From an uncultured Collinsella sp. (GTDB taxonomy: Bacteria > Actinomycetota > Coriobacteriia > Coriobacteriales > Coriobacteriaceae), in the NCBI GenBank assembly GCA_900550785.1, contig URTL01000010.1:1-24324 (forward strand): a DNA stretch of 24,324 bases, read 5' to 3'. This document shows, piece by piece, positions 16,635 to 24,257 of the stretch (its first letter is position 1; every line of letters begins with the position of its first letter). A program made the translations under genes and the position numbers. The notes under the pieces are model-generated. The model searched no databases and was not told the origin of the DNA. It saw nothing but the letters and a program-made list of their open reading frames with translations.

Positions 16635-16687
16635 GTGTCACATTATCGATATTCGCTACACTCGAGGCATCGTTTGATGCCTCGAGT
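16635..16687 (+). promoter_or_regulatory. Promoter with overlapping 12-bp palindrome before the MBL gene
   Basis: GTGTCA (16635-16640, 4/6) and TACACT (16657-16662, 4/6) lie 16 bases apart. A perfect 12-bp inverted repeat follows: ACTCGAGGCATC (16660-16671) and GATGCCTCGAGT (16676-16687) with loop GTTT. The repeat overlaps the -10 and the likely start point. No U-tract follows. It could be an operator, or a hairpin at the 5' end of the mRNA or the 3' end of rel. Confidence 0.55.
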
Positions 16688-16707
16688 TCTATAGAGAGGA
16701 GAGGGAC

Positions 16708-17391
16708 ATGAGTGCTGTGTCCTTGGATTTAACTCCCAAGGGATCGGTCGAGATTGAGACGCTCGTAAACGGTCCCATTCAGACCAATAGCTATGCTGTT
16801 ATTTCGGACAATGAGTGCGTGATTATCGACCCCGCATGGGAGGGCGAGCGCTTGGTGGAGCATATTCGAGCCGAGCATCCCGGCGTACGCGTGCTTGGCG
16901 CCGTATGCACTCATGGCCATGCCGATCATGTTGGTGGTGTTGCCGGCGTGCGAACCACCGTTGGCGAGGGCTGCCAGTATGAGCTGTGTGCCAAGGATGT
17001 GGCGGTGCCGCATGCGAACATCGAGGAACAGCGAGCTATGTGGGGCATTGAGACGCCTGACCCCGGGGAGCCGACGCGCCTGCTCGCCGAAGGCGATGCT
17101 ATCGAGGTGGGCGATATCTGCCTGCAGGTGATCGAGACACCAGGGCATACGCCGGGCGGGATCGTCTTGTTTGCTGCCACCGAGCAGGGGAACATTGCCT
17201 TTGTGGGCGACACCCTGTTTCCGGGTGGGCACGGCCGCACCGATCTTTCCGGCGGAGATGAGGCGGCGATTCTGCGCTCGCTCTCCAAGCTCGCCCGGCT
17301 TCTTCCGCCCGATACCGTTTGCTTAACCGGCCATGGCGATTCGACCACCATGGCACGCGAGCTCATGCAGAACCCTTTCATGCAGGTGTAG
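16708..17391 (+). CDS. MBL-fold metallo-hydrolase (glyoxalase II-like)
   Basis: A 227-aa metallo-beta-lactamase fold protein of the glyoxalase II / YcbL type. The metal motif THGHADH (His69, His71, Asp73, His74) is intact. ETPGHTPGG supplies the next histidine, FVGDTLFPGGHGR the bridging aspartate, and LTGHGD near the end the last histidine, so a two-metal site should be complete. The N-terminal GPIQTNSYAVI with IIDPAWEG is usual for this subfamily. The start is supported by GAGAGGAGAGG. The substrate is unknown; family members act on hydroxyacyl thioesters such as lactoylglutathione analogues. Confidence 0.92.
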   Translation: MSAVSLDLTPKGSVEIETLVNGPIQTNSYAVISDNECVIIDPAWEGERLVEHIRAEHPGVRVLGAVCTHGHADHVGGVAGVRTTVGEGCQYELCAKDVAVPHANIEEQRAMWGIETPDPGEPTRLLAEGDAIEVGDICLQVIETPGHTPGGIVLFAATEQGNIAFVGDTLFPGGHGRTDLSGGDEAAILRSLSKLARLLPPDTVCLTGHGDSTTMARELMQNPFMQV

Positions 17392-17421
17392 CTTTATAGT
17401 CAGCTTCTAAAGCACGAGAAG

Positions 17422-17496
17422 CGTCCAAACGTCAAGCTATTTTTCCCCAACGGGTCAATTTCGTAGGGCAAACGGTCAAAAAAGTCTGTTTGGACG
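17422..17496. promoter_or_regulatory. Inverted repeat upstream of fba
   Basis: CGTCCAAAC (17422-17430) and GTTTGGACG (17488-17496) are perfect inverse complements 57 bases apart. Two GGTCAA copies lie between them (near 17454 and 17474). The location just upstream of the fba promoter suggests an operator pair; no regulator is identified. Confidence 0.35.
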
Positions 17497-17536
17497 ATAT
17501 TCGTGAACAAACGAACGTTTATGCTCGGTTGCGCCG

Positions 17537-17545
17537 TGGTAAAAT
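17537..17545 (+). promoter_or_regulatory. Extended -10 promoter of fba
   Basis: TGGTAAAAT contains an extended -10 (TG, one base, TAAAAT with 5/6 match) 41 bases before the fba ATG. No consensus -35 lies at the right distance. Confidence 0.55.
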
Positions 17546-17585
17546 CACAGGCGTTATCGGAGCAACCTTACAGGAGGTTTCTTTT

Positions 17586-18452
17586 ATGCTCGTCAACGCA
17601 GCAGACATGCTCAAGAAGGCCGAGGCCGGCAAGTACGCTCTCGGTGCCTTCAACACCAACAACCTCGAGTGGACCCTGGCTATTCTCCAGGCCGCCGAGG
17701 AGGCCAAGTCTCCGCTGATCCTTCAGTGCACCGCTGGTGCCGCTAAGTGGATGGGCGGTTTCAAGGTCTGCGCCGACATGGTCAAGGCTGCCGTCGAGGC
17801 CACGGGCGTTACCGTTCCCGTCGCCCTTCACCTCGATCACGGTTCTTACGAGGACTGCTTCAAGTGCATCGAGGCCGGCTTCACGTCCATCATGTATGAC
17901 GGCTCTCACGAGGAGACCTTCCAGCTTAACCTCGACCGCACCAAGGAGCTCGTTGAGCTTGCCCACTCCAAGGGCATGTCCATCGAGGCCGAGGTCGGCG
18001 GCATCGGCGGCACCGAGGACGGCGTGACCTCCAACGGCGAGCTCGCTGACCCCGCTGAGTGCAAGCAGATTGCTGACCTGGGCGTCGACTTCCTCGCCTG
18101 CGGCATCGGCAACATCCACGGCGTGTATCCCGCCGACTGGGCTGGCCTTTCCTTCGAGCGTCTGGGCGAGATCAAGGCTCAGACCGGCGACCTGCCCCTC
18201 GTTCTGCACGGTGGTACCGGCATCCCCGAGGATCAGATCAAGAAGGCCATCTCCCTGGGCATCTCCAAGATCAACGTCAACACCGACCTGCAGCTCGTCT
18301 TCGCCAAGGGCGTCCGCGAGTACATCGAGGCTGGCAAGGATCAGCAGGGCAAGGGCTTTGACCCCCGCAAGCTCCTCAAGCCTGGTCGCGACAACATCGT
18401 TGCCCGCACCAAGGAGCTCATGGAGGAGTTTGGCTCCGTCAACAAGGCGTAA
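17586..18452 (+). CDS. fba: Class II fructose-1,6-bisphosphate aldolase
   Basis: Glycolytic and gluconeogenic enzyme that splits fructose 1,6-bisphosphate into dihydroxyacetone phosphate and glyceraldehyde 3-phosphate using zinc. ATG 17586 has AGGAGG 8 bases upstream and gives the standard opening (MLVNAADMLKKAEAGKYALG); upstream in-frame codons lack support. The 288-aa product has HLDHG (82-86; Asp84 catalytic, His85 zinc ligand), SIMYDGSHE, EAEVGGIGGTEDG, LHGGTGIP and INVNTD, all class II landmarks. Codons are strongly biased to C-ending forms, as expected for a highly expressed gene. Tagatose-bisphosphate aldolase is a related possibility but less likely. Confidence 0.95.
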   Translation: MLVNAADMLKKAEAGKYALGAFNTNNLEWTLAILQAAEEAKSPLILQCTAGAAKWMGGFKVCADMVKAAVEATGVTVPVALHLDHGSYEDCFKCIEAGFTSIMYDGSHEETFQLNLDRTKELVELAHSKGMSIEAEVGGIGGTEDGVTSNGELADPAECKQIADLGVDFLACGIGNIHGVYPADWAGLSFERLGEIKAQTGDLPLVLHGGTGIPEDQIKKAISLGISKINVNTDLQLVFAKGVREYIEAGKDQQGKGFDPRKLLKPGRDNIVARTKELMEEFGSVNKA

Positions 18453-18473
18453 GTAGCGGTTTAACTTCCCGCC

Positions 18474-18567
18474 GGAGGCCCCGTTTCCCCTACGCTGTTT
18501 CCCTCGCGCTCACCTGGCTTCGCCAGAAGTCGCGCGACGGAAGCAGCTCCGGGGAAACGGGGCCTCC
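18474..18567. repeat. Very long imperfect hairpin after fba
   Basis: A perfect 17-bp stem (GGAGGCCCCGTTTCCCC at 18474-18490, partner at 18551-18567) encloses 60 bases that fold on. GCTG, TTCC and TCGCGC of the left side pair with TCGCGC-, TTCC- and GCTG-complements on the right with single mismatches, and a terminal CTGGC-TTC-GCCAG hairpin caps it. The whole element is 94 bases with about 36 paired positions. It is non-coding, 21 bases after the fba stop, and lacks a long U-tract. Confidence 0.85.
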
Positions 18568-18632
18568 TTTGTTAACTCGCTACAGGGTTACTGGGCTGAA
18601 TTCATTTTTATAGGTACCGTTTATCGGCGTTG

Positions 18633-18663
18633 AGGGCTCCTTTGTTGGGGGCTTTCTTTTTTA
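18633..18663 (+). terminator. Possible weak terminator
   Basis: AGGGCTCC (18633-18640) can pair with GGGGGCTT (18647-18654) using G-U pairs, loop TTTGTT, followed by TTTCTTTTTT. It lies before the transglutaminase promoter and may end fba transcripts that pass the long hairpin. The stem is weak. Confidence 0.4.
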
Positions 18664-18669
18664 TCTCGC

Positions 18670-18675
18670 TACAAT
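18670..18675 (+). promoter_or_regulatory. -10 element of the transglutaminase gene
   Basis: TACAAT (5/6) lies 36 bases before the chosen ATG. The nine bases CTCGCTACA around it also occur at 18576-18584. No good -35 is present. Confidence 0.4.
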
Positions 18676-18710
18676 GGGCTTCAAGAGTTCTAATGACTTG
18701 GAGTTTTGGT

Positions 18711-20144
18711 ATGGCTGTTATTGATGTGCTGCCTTCGGATGGGAAGGTTATTGACGAGGGTCCTGTTGGTTGTTCTGTTGATGTTTGCTGTGATGACTTT
18801 CATCATCTCGATATTGGACTGCCGCCCGAGATTCTTCGACTTAAGGATGCCGGGTATTTGACGCAGGCTGTTGCTGCCTGCGATCGCCTTTTGGAGCAGA
18901 ACCCTGAGCCTTCGCTGGCTGCTTGTGTTCGTGCCGAGCGGTATCGCATGCTCGAGACGCCGCTTCATTTTTCGGTGTCGCGCGATCAGGCTATTGCGAT
19001 GATTCGCGAGGAGTGGCCAGAGTTTACCGAGGAGCAGTTTGACGACCTGATTAATCGCAAGCGTATTGACTGGCGCTTTATCGATGGTGAGCTGTTTGTT
19101 CTTGATAACTTCCTTGATTCGCTTCGCGTGTACCCCAAGGAGGTTCCGGGCCTGCGTCCCGATTCTACGGACGGCATCGCGCTGCGTAACCAGATGCTCA
19201 GGGAGATGGAGTCGCAAAACGGGTTGACGCGCGTCATCACGCTTAAGGCATCCGTGTCTGTCCCTGGGGCTCTGGAGGGAGAGGCTGTTCGCGCGTGGCT
19301 ACCCGTTGCTGCCGCCTGTCGTCAACAGTCTCATATCGAGGTTCTCGATATGACGTCGGGGGGTACCGTTGCCTCTGAAAACGTTTCGGCTCGTACTGCC
19401 TCTTGGACATCTTCGACTGAACATTCATTCTCGGTGACCTATCGCTATCACATCGATGCCGCCTATTGCGATATCTATGGTGGCGCGCTCCCATCGCATA
19501 CGTGCATGGACACGCCACTGCCCGAGGACACTTCCGAGGGCCGTCCGCACATTGCGTTTACGCCGTACCTGCGACAGTTGACGGAGCATGTTGTTGACGG
19601 GCTCGAGGATCCGCTCGATCGCGCTCGTGCTATCTATGATTACCTGACACAGCATATCGACTATCGCTATCAGCCACCGTACCTGCTTTTGGGATCTATT
19701 GCCGACGACTGTGCGCATTCGCTCCGCGGCGATTGCGGCGTTATGGCGCTCACGTTTATCACCATGTGTCGCATCGCGGGGGTGCCTGCTCGTTGGCAGA
19801 GCGGCCTATATGTTGCGCCCGATTCGGTGGGACCGCACGATTGGGCCGAGTTCTACACACCCCAGACCGGTTGGCTTAACGCCGACGTATCGTTTGGTTC
19901 CTCGGCACGCAGGATGGGGGAGGAGTGGCGCCGTCGTCACTACTTTGGCAATCTCGATCCGTGGCGTATGGTGGCCAACGATCGATTCCAGGCTGAGTTT
20001 GTGCCTGCTTTCGATGGCATGCGCGAGGACCCCTATGACAACCAGATGGGCGAGGCCTCGGTTGACGGACGTGGATGTCGTAAGCGGGAGATGTTGCGCA
20101 AGGTTGAGCTTATCGAAATGCTCGAAGTACCATTTTCGGACTAA
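18711..20144 (+). CDS. Transglutaminase-like domain protein of unknown role
   Basis: A 477-aa protein whose C-terminal half is a transglutaminase/protease-like fold (PF01841). The putative triad is complete: Cys342 in RGDCGVMALTFITMCR, His376 in GPHDWAEFY and Asp392 in GWLNADVSF. The first ~180 residues are mostly helical-looking and match nothing I recognise. The middle (about 170-260) reads as beta-rich (VITLKASVSVPG, HSFSVTYRY), as often seen before this domain. No signal peptide or membrane segment is visible, so it is probably cytoplasmic. ATG 18711 is chosen for GGAG 7 bases upstream; earlier in-frame codons run into the promoter. Codon third positions are richer in T than in neighbouring genes. 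It could be a protease or amidase. Confidence 0.85.
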   Translation: MAVIDVLPSDGKVIDEGPVGCSVDVCCDDFHHLDIGLPPEILRLKDAGYLTQAVAACDRLLEQNPEPSLAACVRAERYRMLETPLHFSVSRDQAIAMIREEWPEFTEEQFDDLINRKRIDWRFIDGELFVLDNFLDSLRVYPKEVPGLRPDSTDGIALRNQMLREMESQNGLTRVITLKASVSVPGALEGEAVRAWLPVAAACRQQSHIEVLDMTSGGTVASENVSARTASWTSSTEHSFSVTYRYHIDAAYCDIYGGALPSHTCMDTPLPEDTSEGRPHIAFTPYLRQLTEHVVDGLEDPLDRARAIYDYLTQHIDYRYQPPYLLLGSIADDCAHSLRGDCGVMALTFITMCRIAGVPARWQSGLYVAPDSVGPHDWAEFYTPQTGWLNADVSFGSSARRMGEEWRRRHYFGNLDPWRMVANDRFQAEFVPAFDGMREDPYDNQMGEASVDGRGCRKREMLRKVELIEMLEVPFSD

Positions 20145-20158
20145 TCAACTGAAAGCTG

Positions 20159-20167
20159 TGATAAACT
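20159..20167 (+). promoter_or_regulatory. Extended -10 promoter of tRNA-Leu
   Basis: TGATAAACT is an extended -10 (TG, one base, TAAACT) 16 bases before the tRNA. No consensus -35 is visible. Confidence 0.45.
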
Positions 20168-20183
20168 AACTCACGCATTACGT

Positions 20184-20270
20184 GCCCGAGTGGCGGAATT
20201 GGCAGACGCAGTGGACTCAAAATCCACCGTTGGCAACAACGTGCGAGTTCGAGTCTCGCCTCGGGCACCA
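20184..20270 (+). tRNA. tRNA-Leu, anticodon CAA
   Basis: Reads UUG leucine codons. The 87-base gene has a 7-bp acceptor stem (GCCCGAG 20184-20190 with CTCGGGC 20260-20266), discriminator A, and encoded CCA (20268-20270). The anticodon stem GTGGA/TCCAC holds loop CTCAAAA with anticodon CAA at 20218-20220. The long variable arm (around CGTTGGCAACAACG) marks a class II tRNA, and the T arm GCGAG-TTCGAGT-CTCGC is perfect. It has its own promoter and terminator. Confidence 0.97.
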
Positions 20271-20289
20271 TACATGCAAGTGAGCGTTC

Positions 20290-20312
20290 AAGGGGGTCAA
20301 GGCCCCCTTTTT
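20290..20312 (+). terminator. Terminator of tRNA-Leu
   Basis: AAGGGGG (20290-20296) pairs with CCCCCTT (20303-20309), and a TTTTT tract follows. It lies 20 bases after the tRNA. Confidence 0.9.
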
Positions 20313-20346
20313 CGTGCCGAACTCGCGTGAGCGCGCGGAGCGTTAA

Positions 20347-20417
20347 ACAAACAGGCCAGCGGCCTGTTTGTAGCGGAGCATGGCGAGGGCGCCATGCGCC
20401 CGAAGCCCGGGGCTTCG
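20347..20417. repeat. Three consecutive palindromes between tRNA 3'-end copies
   Basis: First, ACAAACAGGCC (20347-20357) with GGCCTGTTTGT (20361-20371), loop AGC, perfect. Second, CATGGCG (20379-20385) with CGCCATG (20390-20396). Third, CGAAGCCC (20401-20408) with GGGCTTCG (20410-20417). They fill most of the 150 bases between the tRNA and the copy of its 3' end. No coding capacity is credible. Confidence 0.75.
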
Positions 20418-20431
20418 CGAAGCGAAGTCCC

Positions 20432-20494
20432 TTCGAGTCTCACCTCGGGCACCATACATGCACCTGCGCTTCAAGGGGGTCAAGGCCCCTTTTT
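20432..20494 (+). pseudogene. Duplicated tRNA-Leu 3' end plus terminator
   Basis: Bases 20432-20462 repeat 20248-20278 with one change: T-loop, 3' acceptor strand, CCA and CATACATGCA. After a diverged stretch of ~10 bases the terminator is also repeated (20473-20494, one C fewer). There is no 5' tRNA half, and the T-stem cannot pair (GTCCC against CTCAC), so no tRNA can form. It looks like a tRNA remnant or an integration scar. The terminator copy may still work. Confidence 0.8.
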
Positions 20495-20498
20495 CGTG

Positions 20499-20696
20499 TA
20501 CGTAATGTGATAGCGCGCTGTACGTGTTATTATTCGCAAGGCGTTGTTTCCGCAATGCCCTAAAGAGGAACCCGAGGGTTCCCACCTTTTGGCGCCAATG
20601 AGCAGCTGACTGGTCATACAACCTAGATTCCCTTCCTCATACCGAGGATGTCTATGTGTACGACCTGGTTGCTGAAAAGCGCCGGGTTATTTTTTT
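20499..20696 (+). promoter_or_regulatory. Structured leader of infC-rpmI-rplT with terminator/attenuator
   Basis: TATTAT (20528-20533) is a possible -10. The leader then has a hairpin GGAACCC-GA-GGGTTCC (20567-20582) and ends in a rho-independent terminator: ACCTGG..GCT (20663-20673) pairs with AGC.CCGGGT (20678-20687) across a GAAA loop, then TATTTTTTT up to 20696. The infC ribosome binding site begins seven bases later. This arrangement is that of an attenuator, as in the L20-controlled infC leaders of Firmicutes. Whether L20 binds here is inference. Confidence 0.7.
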
Positions 20697-20715
20697 ATGA
20701 ATGGAGGTAGGGAAA

Positions 20716-21270
20716 ATAGCTAAGTCTGATGACACCCGCATCAACGACGAGATCACCGCATCTTCGTGCCGTTTGATTGGCGTCGATGGCTCTCAGCTCG
20801 GCCTGTTCGCCATCCGCGATGCCCAGCGCGTTGCTGACGATCAGGGTCTCGACCTGGTCGAGATCGCTCCCAACGCGGAGCCGCCGGTCTGCAAGGTCAT
20901 GGACTACGGTAAGTTCAAGTACCAGCAGGCCATGAAGGCTAAGGCCGCTCGTAAGAACCAGTCCAAGGTCGAGGTCAAGGAAATGAAGTTCCGACCCAAG
21001 ATCGACGTTGGCGACTACGAGACCAAGAAGGGCCACGTTCTGCGTTTCCTCAAGAAGGGCGCACGCGTTAAGATCACCATCATGTTCCGCGGCCGTGAGA
21101 TGGCTCACCCGGAGCAGGGTCTTAACGTTCTCGAGCGTCTCGCCGAGGATCTCAAGCCTTACGCTACGGTCGAGTCCAAGCCTAAGATGGAAGGCCGTAA
21201 CATGCTTATGCTGCTCGCCCCGATTAAGGGCGCCTTCGATGAGGATAAAGCGGCAAGCGATACCAAGTAA
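20716..21270 (+). CDS. infC: Translation initiation factor IF-3, probable AUA start
   Basis: Binds the 30S subunit, prevents 50S joining and checks the start codon. The protein has RINDEITASSCRLIGVDGSQLG and VCKVMDYGKFKYQQ in the N-terminal domain, a lysine-rich linker, and the C-terminal domain with EMKFRPKIDVGDYETK, FLKKGARVKITIMFRGREMAHPEQG and MEGRNMLMLLAP. The start is set at ATA 20716 because GGAGGT (20703-20708) stands 7 bases upstream. The in-frame ATG 20701 overlaps that site and has only the terminator U-tract before it. E. coli infC also uses a rare codon (AUU), the basis of its autoregulation. Length from ATA is 184 aa; from ATG, 189. Confidence 0.95.
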   Translation: MAKSDDTRINDEITASSCRLIGVDGSQLGLFAIRDAQRVADDQGLDLVEIAPNAEPPVCKVMDYGKFKYQQAMKAKAARKNQSKVEVKEMKFRPKIDVGDYETKKGHVLRFLKKGARVKITIMFRGREMAHPEQGLNVLERLAEDLKPYATVESKPKMEGRNMLMLLAPIKGAFDEDKAASDTK

Positions 21271-21302
21271 CTAGTGTTCTGTAACCGATTAAGGAGTATT
21301 TC

Positions 21303-21494
21303 ATGCCTAAGATGAAGTCCCACAGCGGCACCAAGAAGCGTTTCCGCAAGACTGGTACCGGCAAGCTTATGCGCGCCAAGGCTTTCAAGAGCCACATCCT
21401 GAGCAAGAAGTCCACCAAGCGTAAGCGTGGCTTCCGTCAGGAGACCGAGATCGCCGCTGCCGACCGCAAGGTCATCAAGTCGCGTCTCGCCTAA
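21303..21494 (+). CDS. rpmI: 50S ribosomal protein L35
   Basis: A 63-aa, very basic protein of the large subunit. It begins MPKMKSHSGTKKRFRKTGTG, the standard L35 opening, and contains SHILSKKSTKRKRG. Length is normal (63-66 aa). AAGGAG lies 8 bases before the ATG. It sits between infC and rplT as in most bacteria. Confidence 0.97.
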   Translation: MPKMKSHSGTKKRFRKTGTGKLMRAKAFKSHILSKKSTKRKRGFRQETEIAAADRKVIKSRLA

Positions 21495-21540
21495 GTTCGC
21501 GTTCCCGTTTTTCGTTTTACCGTCTAGGAGTTGATAGAAC

Positions 21541-21900
21541 ATGGCACGTATTAAGCGCGCTGTTGCCGCCAAGAAGAAGCGCCGTACCGTTATGCACCGT
21601 GCGAAGGGTTACTACGGAGCCGCTTCGCGTACTTACAAGCATGCTAAAGAGCAGGTCCAGCACTCCCTGCAGTATCAGTATCGTGATCGCCGCAACAAGA
21701 AGCGCGAGATCCGCTCTCTCTGGATCACCCGTATCAACGCTGCTGCCCGCCTGAACGACATCTCTTACTCTCAGTTCATGCACGGCCTGAAGGTTGCCGG
21801 CATCGAGCTCGACCGCAAGGTCCTGGCTCAGATGGCCTATGAGGACATCGAGTCCTTCAACGAGCTGGCTGCCATTGCCAAGAAGGCTCTCGAGGCCTAA
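21541..21900 (+). CDS. rplT: 50S ribosomal protein L20
   Basis: A 119-aa protein that binds 23S rRNA early in assembly and, in several bacteria, represses its own operon by binding the leader. It begins MARIKRAVAAKKKRRTVMHR and has AKGYYGAASRTYKHAKEQV and RDRRNKKREIRSLWITRINA, all L20 landmarks. The start has AGGAG upstream at 9-base spacing. It is the last gene of the operon, followed by a strong terminator. Confidence 0.97.
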   Translation: MARIKRAVAAKKKRRTVMHRAKGYYGAASRTYKHAKEQVQHSLQYQYRDRRNKKREIRSLWITRINAAARLNDISYSQFMHGLKVAGIELDRKVLAQMAYEDIESFNELAAIAKKALEA

Positions 21901-21921
21901 AAGATTCTGTTGAATCGCTAG

Positions 21922-21958
21922 GGGAGTGTCGCACTGTGCGCGGCACTCCCTCTTTTTT
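21922..21958 (+). terminator. Terminator of infC-rpmI-rplT
   Basis: GGGAGTG (21922-21928) pairs with CACTCCC (21944-21950), with further CGC/GCG pairing inside, followed by TCTTTTTTAT. It lies 21 bases after rplT. Confidence 0.95.
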
Positions 21959-21959
21959 A

Positions 21960-22436
21960 TCGAAAGCGCTGGTTTACATAGCAAAAAGCGCGGGTAGATA
22001 AACGCTTACAGGTGACCGATCTTTATATATCTCTTAACCGAAGGGTCATCATCTGATACGCGCAGTATTTCTGCACCAAACTTTCTATTACTTATATAGG
22101 AAGCGATAAGTTGTGTAGGACTTGTGAAGAGTGGAATTGACGTCCCACATCGCTTCGCGGTCTGGCAATATATCTCCTTGCCGCGCGGCCCGGTGCAACC
22201 GGGAACCGGCGCAGGCGTGCACCTTGAGAACCGGATACTGCGAGGATGGACACTTCAAGTGTCGCATCCGGGCAGACATCGAACCATTTGAAATGGTCTA
22301 ACTTGGATTTGTTTTTCGCAAGGCCGCCGAGAGGCGGCCCCGAGAAATTCCTTTTCCTATACTAAAACCATATGAATCGAACGGAACCGATCAGCGATGA
22401 ACTGAGAGGACCGGACGGGCTCGAAGCCCAAACATT
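21960..22436 (+). promoter_or_regulatory. rRNA operon promoter and leader region
   Basis: About 480 bases with no gene. AT-rich stretches at 22022-22030 and 22091-22098 (TATATA) are possible -10 regions, and TTGACG at 22137-22142 is a -35-like match, but no pair has correct spacing. ACCTTGAGAACCGGATA (22221-22237) is a boxA-like antitermination candidate. Palindromes are GACACTT-C-AAGTGTC (22249-22263) inside CCGGAT...ATCCGG (22231-22271), ACCATTT-GA-AAATGGT (around 22284-22298), and GGCCGCC-GAGA-GGCGGCC (22322-22339). GGACCGGAC (22408-22416) is complementary to the spacer after 16S. Confidence 0.6.
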
Positions 22437-23945
<1,509 letters not shown>

Positions 23946-24257
23946 AGGGAGCAAGACCGCTTTCAGAAAGCATAAGAGAACCAAATCTCACAAAGTTACG
24001 GCGCAGGTGTGCCCGAGTCTCCACCCGCCCCTTCGCGTGTCCGGTCCCCGGGGTAGCCCCGCGTACCTTGAGAGCCGCATAGCGACAAGACGGATCTATT
24101 ACGATCTGATCGATTCTTCTATATTGAGATATGAGATATATCTTCCAATCTGCAAATATAGTAAGTTGCATGACGATCGCCGGTGGCGAAAGTCACCGAG
24201 CGTATGCGACACCCAGACATTCAAGTGTCTAGATACGGCGTCCCGCACGGTCGTGCG
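23946..24257 (+). other. 16S-23S internal transcribed spacer without tRNA genes
   Basis: About 312 bases with no tRNA cloverleaf. It contains blocks also present in the leader: CGGCGCAGGTGTGC (23999-24012), ACCTTGAGAGCCGCATA (24065-24081) and GACATTCAAGTGTC (24216-24229). GTCCGGTCC (24039-24047) complements the leader. A 7-bp stem with a GAAA loop lies at 24181-24198. A hairpin TCCCGCAC/GTGCGGGA (24241-24260), flanked by CTAGATA and TATCTAG (24229-24235, 24264-24270), sits at the 23S boundary. Confidence 0.85.

Noticed and set aside
20327..20563. 78-codon plus frame after tRNA-Leu
   Set aside because: Runs through palindromes, the tRNA 3' copy and its terminator; no ribosome binding site.
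22022..22142. TATATA and TTGACG as the rRNA promoter
   Set aside because: No -35/-10 pair has 16-18 base spacing, so a specific promoter is not called.
23946..24257. tRNA-Ile or tRNA-Ala in the 16S-23S spacer
   Set aside because: No acceptor/T-arm pattern or cloverleaf could be found in the spacer.
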